Shown: positions 38,620 to 52,058 of the stretch, one piece after another | Layout: each line of letters begins with the position of its first letter | Numbering within the stretch: position 1 is the first letter of the stretch | NCBI RefSeq assembly: GCF_021462225.1 | Contig: NC_061795.1 | Span: 6,045,501-6,109,500 of the forward strand | Source of the DNA: Girardinichthys multiradiatus | Lineage: Eukaryota; Chordata; Actinopteri; Cyprinodontiformes; Goodeidae | Reading direction: 5' to 3' | DNA: 64,000 nt | The notes under the pieces: model-generated | Told to the model about the DNA's origin: nothing | The model's input: the letters and a program-made list of their open reading frames with translations, nothing else | Databases searched by the model: none | Program-made: the position numbers and the translations under genes

Positions 38620-40790
38620 GGTTGCATCGCATGATTTAATGTATTCTGTTATTACGAAGGAGATGAAATCGCGGTTTATTAAAGCATCACATTAACTAAG
38701 GGTCGGTAATGACTGAGTCAGCGATGCCGTTCAGACATGGAGATATTCTAGTCCTAGGGGAACACTTGTGATCAGGCCTCATTTACCTGCTCTGTTTGTG
38801 GTACCAGCTCAGCTGATGTTTCTGTAAAACCCAGGTTTTATTCTGCAACCTCTGCTGTGTCATTGTGGCAAATGTTTTATGAGAGACATAAATGAAGCCA
38901 TTATTACCTGATGCACTTTGTTTTGAGCCTGAGTTTTACTAGTTGGAAGGGAAAAGTGTTCTTACCTCTTAAGATTTGGAGCCAGACCTGTCACAATACT
39001 CTAAACTGGCAGGTCTCTATCACTATGCTATGGCATTCATCTTGTTTATAAACCATAATCCTGGAATTGTAAAAAAAACAGGATGGATAGAAGCGGAAAT
39101 CCTTGCTGCACTAATTATTCAATGCTTATAATGTGCTGCATGCTCAAATTGCTACAGAACCGGTGTTTCTTCAAAACTCTTCTATAAATTTGCATGGTGT
39201 CACTAATCATGGCTGGGAGACTGCAGTACACTGATGAGGGTAATTACATGTGATTCATGGCTTTCAACAAGCAGCAGTTTAATGCAGTTTGTACAGTTAG
39301 TTGAAGTATTCCTCGATATTTTTCAGTTATATGGTATTATATGGTACTCTCACTGCTAAAGGCTTTTAGATAATGATCACTGACTGTGCTGCACTTGTTT
39401 TTTTTATGTAGAAATGTCAAAAAATAAAACTATCCTATCCAGTGTTTACAGCAGTCAGTGTTGTTACCTCAAACCTCGTCACAGTTTATGTGTTAATCTG
39501 TGGTTCACATCACCCTGATGATCACCAGGGGGAGAGGAATGTGATGGTGAGAAAACTGTGATGGAATGTTGTGCTGACTTTGATTTAAGATTTAAGTTGG
39601 CTTATAGACCTTTTATATTAATGTGAGCAATCCTTATGTATAGTTATAGCTCATCAGTGCAAGCATAAATAGCACTGCCATTTAGAATATGTGTGATAAA
39701 GTCGATCTATGATTAAAGTTTAATATAAAGTGAAATTGAATGTCTGAGAAGAATCATGATGCAGTGTGGCTTCAATTCCCCGCCTCGCCATCTGCGTTGC
39801 CAGTCTCCACCTTCTCCAAAACGAACGTACATATGGGTCTCCCGTCATGTTTGGTTTTTATAGAACACAACTTTGTGTGGAAAGTGACGAACGGCAGTTT
39901 CTGGCCCTGGTCTGTGCGTACGCAACGTTTCTAAATGAGACTCCTGGATTTTCTGACATTGTAAAACAAGGTAAATTGTGTTAAATGCACTGAAGAAATC
40001 AAACAACGTGATCCTTCCAGTGCTGCCTAATTTATCCAGAGGATAGTAGGTTTGTTTAAGCAAATGTATGATCTATTATTGAACTTGCAAGCAAAAAATG
40101 TATTTGATGAAGTAGAAGTTATAAAGAAGGAAAAAAGCAGCAAAGTTAATATCAGTCATATTACAATTTCCACCTCTGAAGTCCACACTACAGAGAAAAC
40201 TCACTCTTCCACCGCCTCGTGTGACCCTCTGATTTAAAAATAAATAAATGAATGGTGACAACCAAGAGGCCCAGGGTAGGAAGCAGAATTGTAGATTAAC
40301 ACACCTCTCTGCAGCTGCTGTATTTTTACCCACCCATCAACCCATTGAGGAAATGTCCTGCTAACATTCGAAATTAAATAGATTAACAGCAAAATTAAAT
40401 GGAGTAAGATGATGATAATCGCATAAAAATAAATCCTACTTTAACTGAGAAAAAAATAAAACTATTCATTATGCTTTGTTGTATGGAGGTAAATTTGTCT
40501 CAATATTATTCAATCAAAAAAAACTAATCTCAATCAAAAAATATTAAGTTGTGATCAAAACTTTCAGAGTTGTAACAATTTTGTTTTTTATGGAATATTT
40601 TATTTCGGTGAGAAAAAAAAATTGTTTGAAAAAACTTTTTTTGATTAAATTGACAAATTTTTTCTCATAAAGAGAAAAAAGTTATTTGCAAAACATAAAC
40701 TTTTATTTGCGCATGTCAAAAATCTTTGGCTACGACTCGCTCTTTTGGTTTTGACGCTCTCTGTTTTTGGTTGAACTCAAAGAATTTTGA
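38620..40790. other. No recognised gene
   Basis: Likely intron or intergenic sequence. A frame at about 39740-39984 is open but has neither family motifs nor convincing splice sites. The A-rich stretch near 40590-40690 is low complexity. Confidence 0.45.
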
Positions 40791-40910
40791 GTGCTGGGAA
40801 CATGAACATCCTGGGCGGGGCCTAAAGACGAACGCTGTAAGACGTTAGCGCTGACTAAAGCGGCCGCTCGAACTGCAGGTCTTGTACAGAAGAAAACTGC
40901 GGTCAAGTGA

Positions 40911-41043
40911 GCAGACAGTCAGAAATACGTGGTGACGCCAGCCGACACCAGCTCTCTCTTAAAGATTAGCGTCGGCCCTACAAGTTGCATTACTTATGGA
41001 GCAGAAAGGACCCTGATCCTGGCAACGGTTGAGAAAACAAGAG
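40911..41043 (+). other. Possible upstream coding exon of the phosphatase-like gene
   Basis: A frame reading KYVVTPADTSSLLKISVG then AERTLILATVEKTR runs to an AGAG/GTAAAC donor and ends in phase 1. That is exactly the phase needed to join the exon starting at 41792 (giving G-S-C-P-N-V before the Met at 41812). It follows a CpG-bearing stretch (GGGCGGGGCC near 40815) that could be a promoter. No upstream in-frame ATG is present after the TGA at 40908, so it is either preceded by another exon or non-coding. Confidence 0.35.
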
Positions 41044-41811
41044 GTAAACAGAAAAGGAACCTACAGAACATTTATATTAATTACATTTTTACAACTTTTA
41101 CATTCATGTTTTATGTAAAATAATAAATATTTAATATTTTACTGTACAGTTTTGGAGAAATATCTTGTCAAAATACCTAAAAAATGCTCAACCATTATAT
41201 GCATTTGTCCCACTTTCAGGAATTTATTTCTCCCAAAACCATGAGAGGCGACAACACAATCTCTTCAGATTATATTAGAGGGTTATCTATATTATAAACA
41301 GAATTAGTATTTCATAATCTCACTGTAGATTTCTGGAGAAATACACACAACTCCTGTCATCTGCAGAAATACTCATACAACTCCCACAACTGCAGAGTCA
41401 TCTTAGATGGATATGAAGAGAGCAATTTGACAGCAGTGTGGCATGGTGTCAAAGTAATTCAGGCTGCAGGGTGTTGGGAAAACATGCGATATCCGTCAAT
41501 ATTGGTGAATTTTGTACAAATTATTTGACTTAAGAGAAATAAACAAATGATTAAAGTCTTACACTCTTCTAGCTTTAGCTTCATAGCAAACATAGACCCC
41601 AGATATTGAGTAGAGCTACAGGAAACAATGACATTCATTATTTCATTTATTTCATGGTACATACATAATAAGGTAACACTTATTGGAGTTCTAGCATTTT
41701 TATTTTAATAAATGAAAAAAAAAATGTTTTGAAGTGACGTTTGAACAGTGTTCCCTCACTCGTTGTGACATGTAACCTTTGTGTATTGCAGGCTCTTGTC
41801 CTAATGTAAGA

Positions 41812-44800
41812 ATGAGTAGGAGCGAGCATACTAACACAAGGCATGTCCCTGTGGCCCTCACCCCCCAGCTACCTCTTAGAGCCCATCGGCCCCTGTGTGC
41901 GTCGGTCTCCTCCGACAGCAGTGGCCGCTTCAAGGCTCTGGAGACTCAGGAGTGGAAGAACAACCTTAAAGCTCAGGTACAGGCAAATAAAAGCTTGTTT
42001 TCTCTGGCCTTGGCAACGGTGAACCTGAACAAAACAAATAACTGCTTAATAAAGATTTCTCACTTGACCTAGAAATATCTTAAATTCCTACAACGGGTAA
42101 AATTGTCATCATGATTTTACTGATGTACCACTCCTTTTATTTATTGGTGCATTGAAAAGAAAATATTGTGAAAATTATACATGTTTGTTTGTTACACATA
42201 TTCAGAAAGTGAAACTCATATTAATCAAAGATGGCAAACCTAAAACTGGTACAATATGTTGTCAAAAGTATTGGGTCCCACCAACCAAATCAATGAATGG
42301 TTTCACTAAAACCAGCCGCCACAGAGACAGTTTCTTCGCCCAGGCTGTTTTTCTGTTGAACATTTAATAAAACAACAGCATACAGATGTAGCAAATGCAC
42401 CATTTTATTATATATGTGTATATTGTACATTGTAAATATGTATATTCTGTAATACAAAAACAGAACAAAAGAGCAAAGTGTACCGGAGTCAAATTCCTTG
42501 TTTGTATGTACGAACTTGGCAATAAAGCTGATTCTGATTCTGAATCCTGGTGTTCCAACCACTTCCAGGGCTGCAGGTGTATAAAGGTTGGTGAGGAGAA
42601 ACGTGACTGGGCTGCACAGAGTCCTGACCTCAACCTTCTTGAACACCTTTGGGATGAATTAGAACAGAGGCTGCAGTTCTGGTTTTCTCATCTAACTATG
42701 AACACACTCCTAAACCTTGAGGAAGATGTTTACACAATAGTTAAAGTTGCTGTTGCTGGGAACAATGGGCCCATCAACACATTGGACCTTGGAGATTAAG
42801 AAAAGGATTTTGGCATGTACATGTAAACGTAGAGAGACAAATACTTTTGGCAGTATAGTGTATCAGAACCTGTGTTTCTTCAGAGACACTCAGTACCGTT
42901 CATTAAAAATGCTGTAATCCGGGCACTGAGTGGGTGTCTGGGTTTGAATTGGTACATGCCTAAATCATGGTATAGACTGACACCAAGATGTAAAGGGAAA
43001 TAACCCACAATACATCCCGGCAATGCGGGATGTAATGAGGTGTTGTATGGAATTAATGTCAATGTAAAATTTGCATCGGGATTCTCCCCATACCACTCCT
43101 TTAAAACAAATGGTGAAATAACTCAAAGTAGCGATGTTGTTGTTGGCCAACCAAATGCTTCACATATAAATGAAATGCTGTATCTCATCTTCTTACTCTT
43201 CTCATCTCAAATGATTTTGCTGTCTTCTTTACAATTTTAAATCCTGCGGCTGGCTGGTCGGTCAAACCATAGCTCATCAGTACATCACACCCGTAACCTT
43301 CGAAGCAGTCTTGCCCCAATCGATACAGGCCTGTGACTACCTTGCTTTGGTAAGTCAAATGGTCTAATGAAGGCAGGCTAGCTTCTACCTCCCCCTCGCC
43401 ACATCGATTATTTCAGAAAACACCTTGAAGTGGTTTGTAAAAGGGGCTTTTATTATCTTACGGGTCCGGCTTGGATGCTTGGGCATGGAAACCTATTCCA
43501 TGCAGCTTTCTAGTCACGTTTCAAACGTTTGGAGGTCTGTAGTTTTTGACTGCAGACTGCTGAGGACTTCTGCACTTTTGTTTTCTTTCCCATGATATAG
43601 TTTCCGTTGTTGCTATTTGCTATATATGATACCACTAACAGTGGCCGTGGAACGTTTAGTAGGGAGGACTTATTGCACAGGTGGTGCCGGATCACAGTAC
43701 TACGCTGGAATTCACTATGTTGTTGAGAGCGACCCATTCTTTCACAAAAGTTTGAGGAAGCATTCTGCCTGCCTCAGTGCTGGATGGTATTTGTCTGTGG
43801 CCATGCAACTGATTGGAATACCTGAATCCACTGATGTGGAGGGGTAAGTCCACATTAGTGGACCAAATACTGCCTAAGTAGACCATCCATGCTGCACGTT
43901 TTCATATCTGAGAATGATTACAAAGGACATCCACAGATTTTTTTGCATTTTAAGAAAATTAGGCTTTAAAAATAGTTAAAACTGGGATAAGTTTCTATGA
44001 GGACTTTAAACACTACATTACTTATTTTATCATACTGAAAGTTAGCAAACTAAAAGCTTAGAATTGCAGATGTGTGTTTTTCTCTGAGGTATTGTTACAT
44101 TTGCAAATGCTGATCTGATGTTTTGGAACCAACTAAAAATAAAAAACATTTTCTGTCCACCTAAAAATGACACACCTTGAGAAATAAAAAAATGTTGGCA
44201 GCAGATTGAAGGGTGTGGACTGGACTATCAAGATGTCAAGATTCATATCAGCTGTTTATGTGTTATTACAGATGGAGCTGGCCCACAGTGCAGGAGCTGC
44301 CAGCAGCACAGGTTCTCTAGAGCGAGCATCGATGTTCTGTGCCTCAGCATCTACCACGTTGTCCAGCTCTGGCCTGCCCAGCCCTGTGGAGATCTTCAAC
44401 AAGAGTAAATCCTCCAGCCGCTTCTCTCTGTTCTCTCCACCATGGAACAGCAGCTCGGAATCAGACTCGAATCCCCCGTCACGCACTGGCTCCAAGAAGC
44501 TGCGCAATTACAGTAGGAGAGCTGCCACAGGGCCGGCTGGAGCCAGGGCCCCTGATGTGCTTGAGCCCAAACCAAGCGGCCCAGAACACTTCCAGTACTC
44601 TGAACCGGTCATTTCCAAAGTGACAGATTACATCTACGTTGGCAACCTGAATGCAGCATACAATGGACGTACACTGTGTCGTAACAATATTGACAGCATC
44701 ATTGACATGAGCAGTGTGCCTGGAGAGCCAGCCCCCTCCCTCAGCCTCATCCCCTGCACCTGCTCCCGCGGTTCCCGGCACTGCTGGTCCCGCCTCAAGG

Positions 44801-45153
44801 TGGACATTGGGGACATGCCGGACACTCTGGCTGACCACCCAGCTCTCAAGCACTGCTGCTTTGAAGACATCAACGAGTGCATAAACGCGTCCACGGAGAA
44901 GAGGAAGCGTGTTCTAGTCCACTGTCGGGACGGTTTCTCTCTGGCACCGATGTGTATCATACAGTATCTGATGGTGAAGCAGAACATGAGGCTAATTGCT
45001 GCTTATGAGCTGCTGAGGGCCAAGTACCCGGTCAACATCAAAGAACGCCACCAGAACGTTCTAGTGAGCCTGGAGAGAGCTCTGTGGCCTGGCGGTGAAG
45101 TTGACCCCGAGTGCTTCAAACAGGCTCTCTCCCGCAAAGTGGCCTGGACATGA
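41812..45153 (+). CDS. Dual-specificity-phosphatase-fold protein lacking the catalytic Arg
   Basis: Exons 41792-41976 (ATG at 41812) and 44272-45153 join in phase 0 to a 348-codon frame. The N-terminal half is Ser/Arg/Pro-rich and probably disordered (SVSSDSSGRF, FSLFSPPWNSSSESD). From about residue 175 the DSP fold begins: ISKVTDYIYVGNLNAA, then DSIIDMSSV and LKVDIGDMPDTLADH, with the signature loop VLVHCRDGFSLAPMCI. The Cys is kept, but the Arg of HC-x5-R is Leu, so catalysis should be lost or very weak, as in STYX-type pseudophosphatases. The end YPVNIKERHQNVLVSLE is typical of the fold. It lies between the synaptotagmin and troponin I genes, all on +. Exact orthologue not recognised; further 5' exons are possible. 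Confidence 0.8.
42252..42860 (+). mobile_element. Tc1-like remnant with nested LINE tail, inside the phosphatase-like gene intron
   Basis: Inverted ends (left near TGTTGTCAAAAGTATTGGGT, right near ATACTTTTGGCAGTATAGTG) have TA flanks at 42250-42251 and 42861-42862. The + strand interior reads DWAAQSPDLNLLEHLWDELE, the last catalytic region of a transposase. A LINE 3' tail occupies about 42308-42543, ending GATTCTGATTCTGA. Both lie in the intron between exons 41976 and 44272. Confidence 0.65.
43380..43850. repeat. Probable MITE-like dispersed repeat
   Basis: The stretch contains CCACTAACAGTGGCCGTGGA, CGACCCATTCTTTCACAAA and GTGGCCATGCAACTGATTGG, wording recalled from a common fish non-autonomous DNA element. 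Short open frames on both strands show no domain. Boundaries are approximate and the recollection is unverified. Confidence 0.4.
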
Positions 45154-46401
45154 TGCATCTTACAGTCTACTTGGCTGTTACTTTCCTTGGTTTTTGACAT
45201 TTTCCACTAAAACAACCAACTTGTCCCTCTGGATATTGTTGGACCTTCTTTTAATTCATTTGGTAAAGATGAGTAATTTCCATGTTTTTCAAATCTTTAA
45301 ATGGAATCTGGTTGTGACTTTCTTCTCCATCTTTTCTGGACAGGACATGCAATAGCCCCTTGATTTGACAGTGTTTTATTTGGGGCTGTACAGTGGGCTT
45401 TTCCCTGTTTCAGTTCTATGTCATGCTTCTGTGCTGTTTCTCTATATCAGGGCAAATTTTCAGTGGGATTTCTCAGGAGACTGTTGATGTCAAAGTGATG
45501 CAGCGTTTAAATTCTTCTTTTGCGACATTCACAAATAGAAGATGCCTCGGAATACTGGGAGTATTTTATGGTGAAAGTCGAAGTTTAGACATTAATCTCA
45601 GCTAAGTTGTGCGGATAATCTAAGTGGAGCAAAATGTCCACAGACCAAAACTAAGATGATGGAGATGTGCATTAAGAACATCTAAACAGAGAAATTTTAG
45701 ACATGGTAAGCATGCCAGTGGTTGACCCATACAAGTTTTTTATTGTCTGGTGCTGACTGTGGATCAGTGGTTCCCAGCCTTTTTTCTAGTGATTTGTTTC
45801 TGTGAACCAGTACTGTCATACAGGATTCTGCTGCAGAGTTTTATACCATCAGTTTTACGACCTCAGCAATTGCAACATGCAAGTTGTTCTGTGGTTACGT
45901 CTGGTTATGAAGGATTTGCGTTCTGCTTGTTCTGATTGTTGTAGTTGTGCATTGTAGGAGCATTATTTTCTTCACTGCAAGGAGAGCAACATTGACTTTA
46001 GCACTTCACAACCAGTGATAATGACTTCTCAGCTCCTTAGAGCCATAACTAGTGGTAGACTAGATTTTGTCATAATCATGTCTGAACCTGTCTATTGCAT
46101 AGCTTGACATAATGGTCCAAATGTGTTTGCATTTATAGATCTCATATAAATTACATTAATGAAATCTGTCCAAATTAGTTGTTCCTATGCTTTAATTACC
46201 ATCAGTACCATCATTTTGCTATATTGTAAGAGCAAAGCTGCACAAGCTAAAAGTAACAGCTGTTACCATTGGCTAGTCTTTTGGACTAAAACTGATGTGG
46301 TGGGTTACACAGTGGAGGTACCAAGAGAAACGGGGTCGAGACTTTATTGAAGGGAGCTGGTGATGCACCGAGACATTCATTCCACTGCCTGATGAAAATT
46401 T

Positions 46402-46403
<2 letters not shown>
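45154..46403. other. 3' flank of the phosphatase-like gene
   Basis: Probably 3' UTR and downstream sequence. No further exon with splice signals or recognisable domain was seen. Confidence 0.45.

Positions 46404-46468
<65 letters not shown>
46404..46468. repeat. GT microsatellite
   Basis: An almost uninterrupted (GT)n run of about 65 bases, preceded by TTTAACGTG. Polymorphic in length in most fish; no coding role. Confidence 0.95.
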
Positions 46469-46469
<1 letters not shown>

Positions 46470-46628
46470 CTAGCATTTGTTACAGTGTAAGGCCCATGTT
46501 CCCCAACATGTACTACGTTGTGAGGACCCACTACTCCTAATAGGGCCCCCCCTTCATAAAGTCTTGTCCTGCTTTATGAAGATGCTAACTTTAACCTGGA
46601 CTTGTTGCTCCCTCGACCTGATCTCTGA

Positions 46629-47740
46629 TAATATGGATGGATGGATGGATGGATAGAGGGGTAGATGGATGGATGGTGGGGTAGATGGATGGGTGGGTGG
46701 ATGGATGGAGGGGTAGATGGATGGATGGAGGGGTAGATGGATGGGTGGATGGATGGATGGTGGGGTAGATGGATGGATGGAGGGGTAGATGGATGGATGG
46801 AGGGGTAGATGGATGGATGGATGGGTAGATGGATGGGTAGATGGATGGATGGTGGGGTAGATGGATGGGTGGAGGGGTAGATGGATGGGTGGAGGGGTAG
46901 ATGGATGGTGGGGTAGATGGATGGATGGTGGGGTAGATGGATGGGTGGGTGGATGGATGGAGGTGTAGATGGATGGGTGGATGGATGGATGGTGGGGTAG
47001 ATGGATGGGTGGATGGATGGATGGATGGTGGGGTAGATGGATGGGTGGGTGGATGGATGGAAGGGTAGATGGATGGGTGGATGGATGGATGGGTGGAGGG
47101 GTAGATGGATGGTGGGGTAGATGGATGGATGGTGGGGTAGATGGATGGGTGGGTGGATGGATGGTGGGGTAGATGGATGGGTGGGTGGATGGATGGAGGT
47201 GTAGATGGATGGGTGGATGGATGGATGGGTGGAGGGTAGATGGATGGTGGGGTAGATGGATGGATGGTGGGGTAGATGGATGGGTGGGTGGATGGACGGT
47301 GGGGTAGATGGATGGGTGGGTGGATGGATGGAGGTGTAGATGGATGGGTGGATGGATGGATGGTGGGGTAGATGGATGGGTGGAGGGGTAGATGGATGGA
47401 TGGATGGTGGGGTAGATGGATGGGTGGATGGATGGATGGATGGTGGGGTAGATGGATGGGTGGGTGGATGGATGGAAGGGTAGATGGATGGGTGGATGGA
47501 TGGATGGTGGGGTAGATGGATGGATGGAGGGGTAGATGGATGGATGGAGGGGTAGATGGATGGATGGTTGGTGGGGTAGATGGATGGGTGGAGGGGTAGA
47601 TGGATGGGTAGATGGATGGATGGTGGGGTAGATGGATGGGTGGAGGGGTAGATGGATGGGTAGATGGATGGATGGTGGGGTAGATGGATGGGTGGAGGGG
47701 TAAATGGATGGGTGGGTGGATGGATGGATGGATGGAACAT
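46629..47740. repeat. 1.1-kb GATG-type satellite with higher-order units
   Basis: An array of GGAT/ATGG tetranucleotides broken by regular variants (GGGGTAGATGGATGG, GGGTGGATGG, GGAGGGGTAGATGG), giving recurring compound units of roughly 20-50 bases. Because the unit lacks stops, long frames of His/Pro/Ser repeats on the minus strand (46554-47903) and Gly/Trp/Met repeats on + are open. They are artefacts of the repeat. Confidence 0.95.
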
Positions 47741-50700
47741 GGACATTACTTTTGAATAAACCCACAGCTGGTCTAAAATGTCCTTTTGAATGTCTGAAAA
47801 CATTTTCAAATTTTCTGGAAAATTGAATTTTGGGTTGGCTGTTTGCCATAGTTATAAACAAGTATATTGACACTCTGTGTAATGTATACAACATAAGTTT
47901 CACATTTTAAATTGAATTCCTAAAAGAGACCTGGACTGGTATTATGGTGACAGAGATTTGTCACAACATTTACCTTTACTGTGAAAACATGAAAAGTGGC
48001 AATTTTATTGTTTTGTTTTAAATCAGGACCACCTTAATTTTTGACTAGCCTAAATAATTATATATTAATCTTAGAAAACTAAGCTTGGATTTGGAACTCC
48101 TGCTCAAAGGAACAACACAAAGGTACTCTTGGTTTATTAAAATATGTTAAAATGCGTTTCTTGCAGACACAAACCCAATATCTTGTATTGTCTTACCTGG
48201 CTTGGAAGCTTAGTGCATCGTTACATGTCCTTTTGTCATGAAAATATTTGATGTCAGCTCCAAGGACCCAGCCTTTTTTCACTGCGGAGGAATTCCATGA
48301 CCCAAAGGATGGAGATGCACAGCTTTCGTGCTTCCTTTTAACGAGTATGTGTTGAATATGAAGTCAAAGAAACAAAAACATGTCTTCATCAGAATCACTG
48401 TGGCTTTCTGTTTTATGCTTTTCCCACTCTGTATTCCAGTTTCCACACAGGGAAACAACAAGCAACAACTTTATTGGTAACATTTCAGATGGTTAGAATT
48501 ACCGTTACAGTTTCTTTAAAATCATATTCATGTCCGCCTTGTTAAAACCTTTAGTGTTACACTTACAATTGATATTTACCTTAGAGACATTGGCTAGATT
48601 CGTTAACTTTAGTAGTCACTGCCTGTAAAAAAAAACTTCAAGCTGCAGTAGGCCGTTCCAAGAAAACCGATGACTTGGCCTGAAAATTTAACCAAGCACA
48701 CGTTGCAGGTCCCTGTCCCCTGCTCTCCCTCCCTCCACAGCGGAGCCTGCCGTGAACGCTCGGCTTGCTTTTCCTCATCGGTCTTCAAACATAGCTTTGA
48801 ACATTCAATTCATATGAGTTTGTTAATTTTACAAAGCTGTGCTTTCTGTCTTTGTACTTAATACTAAAGGAGTTCTGCTCTAGTCATAGGCTGAAAAATA
48901 TTTTTCATGAAAATTGATGCCAATATTCTCACCTGTCAAATTAATTTACCCTAATCAGGTTAAGGCAATGAATCAGCAGTATGGACTCACCTTTACATTC
49001 ATGGTAACCATAGATTCTGCCCACATCTCAGCTGAATGAAGGACGAGATGCTGATAATACAAACTTTGGTTTGTGTTTTTGAACACTTGAGGTTAATCAT
49101 CTAAATTTCGAACCTGTTCCATGCCATGCCATGCCATTTATGTCAAAGTCAAATTTATTTGAATAGCGCATTTAATAGCAACGCCTAATGTTGACCAAAG
49201 TGCTTCACTAAATGCAAACAAAATAACTACATGAGATGGACGTAAAACCAAAAAACCGACAACATCTGATTAAATCTGCCCTTGTCTGAGGTTTTGGTTC
49301 AGTTGAATGGCGTTGTCTTGGCGGGTTTCCAGTTGTGCCATTCTCTTTAAATGTTCTGATTGTTGCCGTTTAAATTCGGTAGGTGTTACAGTTCGGCTGC
49401 AGCTTATTTTGGTAGTGGGATTATGACCCAGCTGATGTAAAACAGTCGTAGCTGAGGTATCCTTTGTGACCCGATCCTGGCCCATTCAGTACTTTAAATT
49501 AACCCCCCCCTCCAAAAAAAAAAAAAAAAGTTATTTTAATGGCCGCATTTGAGTTTCAGTGTCCAGTTTGGTCACAAAGTTATTCTCTTCTCAGATTTTT
49601 ATATGTGGAGCTGATTCTTTCATAAAACTTTTTTCAACATAGGTTTTAAACGCTGCATTTTTACTTCAGTAGGAAACGGAACCATAGCAGCTACAGTTCA
49701 TCTCTCATGAAGGTGTGGTATTTTGTAATTTGCTTCATTTGATTTTGCTTGAGTCACATTTTAGTATTTGCTATATTTGGTACCTATCAGACTTTCTAAG
49801 CACATTAGTCATGTGAAAGGTGTGGTAGGAGTGGAAGTATGGTGCCTTTATTCACCGTTGTTTTGTACCCATGTGGTGACATTTGCACAATTTGTATGAA
49901 GTTAACCTCTTGATATCTTGTACAGAATCAATAAATATTTCTGGATGTTTTATTTTGATCGAAGGCGTGCATGTGACATTTGAGTGATGTGGTTTTTGCT
50001 GTTCTAATCAGTGGTTATGAAAGCCAGGTAGAGGAGCAGATGGTGAAATATGCTGTAAAATCAGCAGTGTTTTGATGTCTTCTTGTTGTAAATGATCCAC
50101 ATCAGTCAGATGCTAATTTGTTCTCTCAGGTGATTTCTTACTGGCCCACAATGTTTTCAATGAATGCAATGTTTAAAAAATGTGAAACAATTCATTTTTC
50201 ATCTTAGTTTTCTTAAGTTTGTTTTTATTTATATTGTTGAAACATTAAAAAGCTGCTGCACTCCTTAGTTGACTTGTTTTTTATGACCCATTTAGTCGTA
50301 CACTAGTTAACTTTGTTTCCTAACATGATAAAAGAGAACTTTTTTTTCTGTAAAAATCCTGAGTGGACATGGATCTCATCTTTGTGTTTCAGCGGTCCAT
50401 CTTTTAGGGGGCTTGGAAAACCCCCACCATCAAAGAAGCTCTCTAATATCCTCCACCTGCTGTAACCTCAGTTTTCAACACCATTGCTCCCTGGTGTCCC
50501 GAACCCATTAAAATTAACCACCATCCATTTTCTTTCTACATAAACCTTTTCAGTTGTACAAAGCAACATTCAAGACGAGCAGTTAGTTGCAGTACAACCA
50601 TAAAGGGAGAAGATTGTTTTTGGATGAGGGGTGGCCAGATATAATTTCTCCAGGGCTTGGAAGCTCATTGGTGACTAGAAATTTCATTTCCAAAAATGGA

Positions 50701-52030
50701 CATTTGGGTATATGAGGAAATGAATATTTAAGACCTTATGGAACCAGAAATTGAGTTGCTATCTAACACTGTCACTTGGTTCTGAGAAAGGTAAGTCATC
50801 TTTGTTAGCACTTTTGTCATTGATATTTTTTGTTCTGCCATTAACTTCCTAGTTCTTTTTATTAACTTTAAACAGGATGTGTTTCTTTTGGTTATGAGTG
50901 GGTAAACTGTAAGGATATAGCACCACCTGTATAGACTGGAGTTCTTGGATGTTATTGTTGATGTAAAACAAGCAGTGCTACATTATGATGAAGAAAGAAA
51001 GCGTCGAAACTGCCACAGCTGGAGGAGGGTCCTGGGAAGCTTGAGTTCCAATGCTTTTAATTATTCTCCAAGATTCAAAGAGCTAGTGTGGTATGGATCT
51101 CCAATCTACATCTTTACTACAGTTAAACCCACACAACTTTTATTAGGATTACAGTGACATCAGCAAAAGTAGTCGTATATAAATGTAAAGGAATTTGATC
51201 GTAGGCAACAAAATAACTAGCCTTGATTAAAGGCATCAAGAAATAAAACATGATGTTTTATTATAGAATAGTCTTAAGGAAAATGTGCAGTAAGGAAATC
51301 CTCTGAATGTGTGACATTATATATGCCTATACTTGATACAGAAGTGTTTTGTGTTATTGCTGTTGCTTTTTAGGTCTTTATTTGACTTTTGGATAATTGC
51401 TTTCTGTGTTTATAAAAACTGTTCATCTGTTATTCTACAGTAATCCTAATAAATACTTTAGACAGTCCTACAAGAGTAGGACAATGTGTTTATGCAGTTC
51501 TATGAAAATGGTGGTGAATTGTGCTCTTATTTACACTGCAAAAAAACTAAAATCATAGAAGTCTTTATATTATTGAGATGATTTTTAAAATTAAATTAAG
51601 GCATTTGCATGTGTCTGTACATGTACTGTAGTAAGGAAATTCAGTTTGAATGCAGTCATTGTTAATTTATTTGCTTTTTGCCCCTATTGTCATACTGTCA
51701 GAGGTATTTCCATCAGCAGCGAACGTATCAGCTGTTTGCTGCTGATCTTTTAATGTCGGTGGTGGTGGGTGGGGTTATTTGAGGGGCTTTACGTGATAGG
51801 CTTCCCTTAGGGAGAACAAGATTTTAGTTCTTATCCTCATAAGACAAGAGAATTCTGCCTGAAGTGGCTTGTTGAAGCTTCTGTCGGGTTTCTCTGACCT
51901 GGAAGCATTATTTCCTCAGAATCAATGCTTTCTTGAATAGGTTTTACACTCACTTACCTGCACTAGGATTTCCACAATCATCTGTTTCTGTAAACTCTAT
52001 TTATCTTCAGTTTATTATTTGACTTCATAC
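47741..52030. other. Intergenic between phosphatase-like and troponin I genes
   Basis: No gene with recognisable domain. At 49142-49210 a short stretch (AAATTTATTTGAATAGCGCA) resembles a common dispersed repeat, and a further copy of that type is at 60553-60650. AATCAATAAATATTT near 49928 contains an AATAAA. Non-coding upstream exons of the troponin I gene may lie here but cannot be identified. Confidence 0.45.
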
Positions 52031-52058
52031 AGGGATTTAAAGCCTAATCAACACCAAG

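Noticed and set aside
39740..39984. Two overlapping open frames resembling an exon
   Set aside because: No acceptor or donor pair brackets either frame in a phase that joins the neighbouring phosphatase-like exons, and no motif is present.
43617..43847. 76-codon frame on + with cysteine and glycine residues
   Set aside because: It lies within sequence that looks like a non-autonomous repeat, with an overlapping open frame on the other strand.
46554..47903. Long minus-strand frames of 449 and 411 codons rich in His, Pro and Ser
   Set aside because: They are translations of the GATG satellite. Two different frames over the same DNA give the same repeat peptide, and there is no start context or domain.
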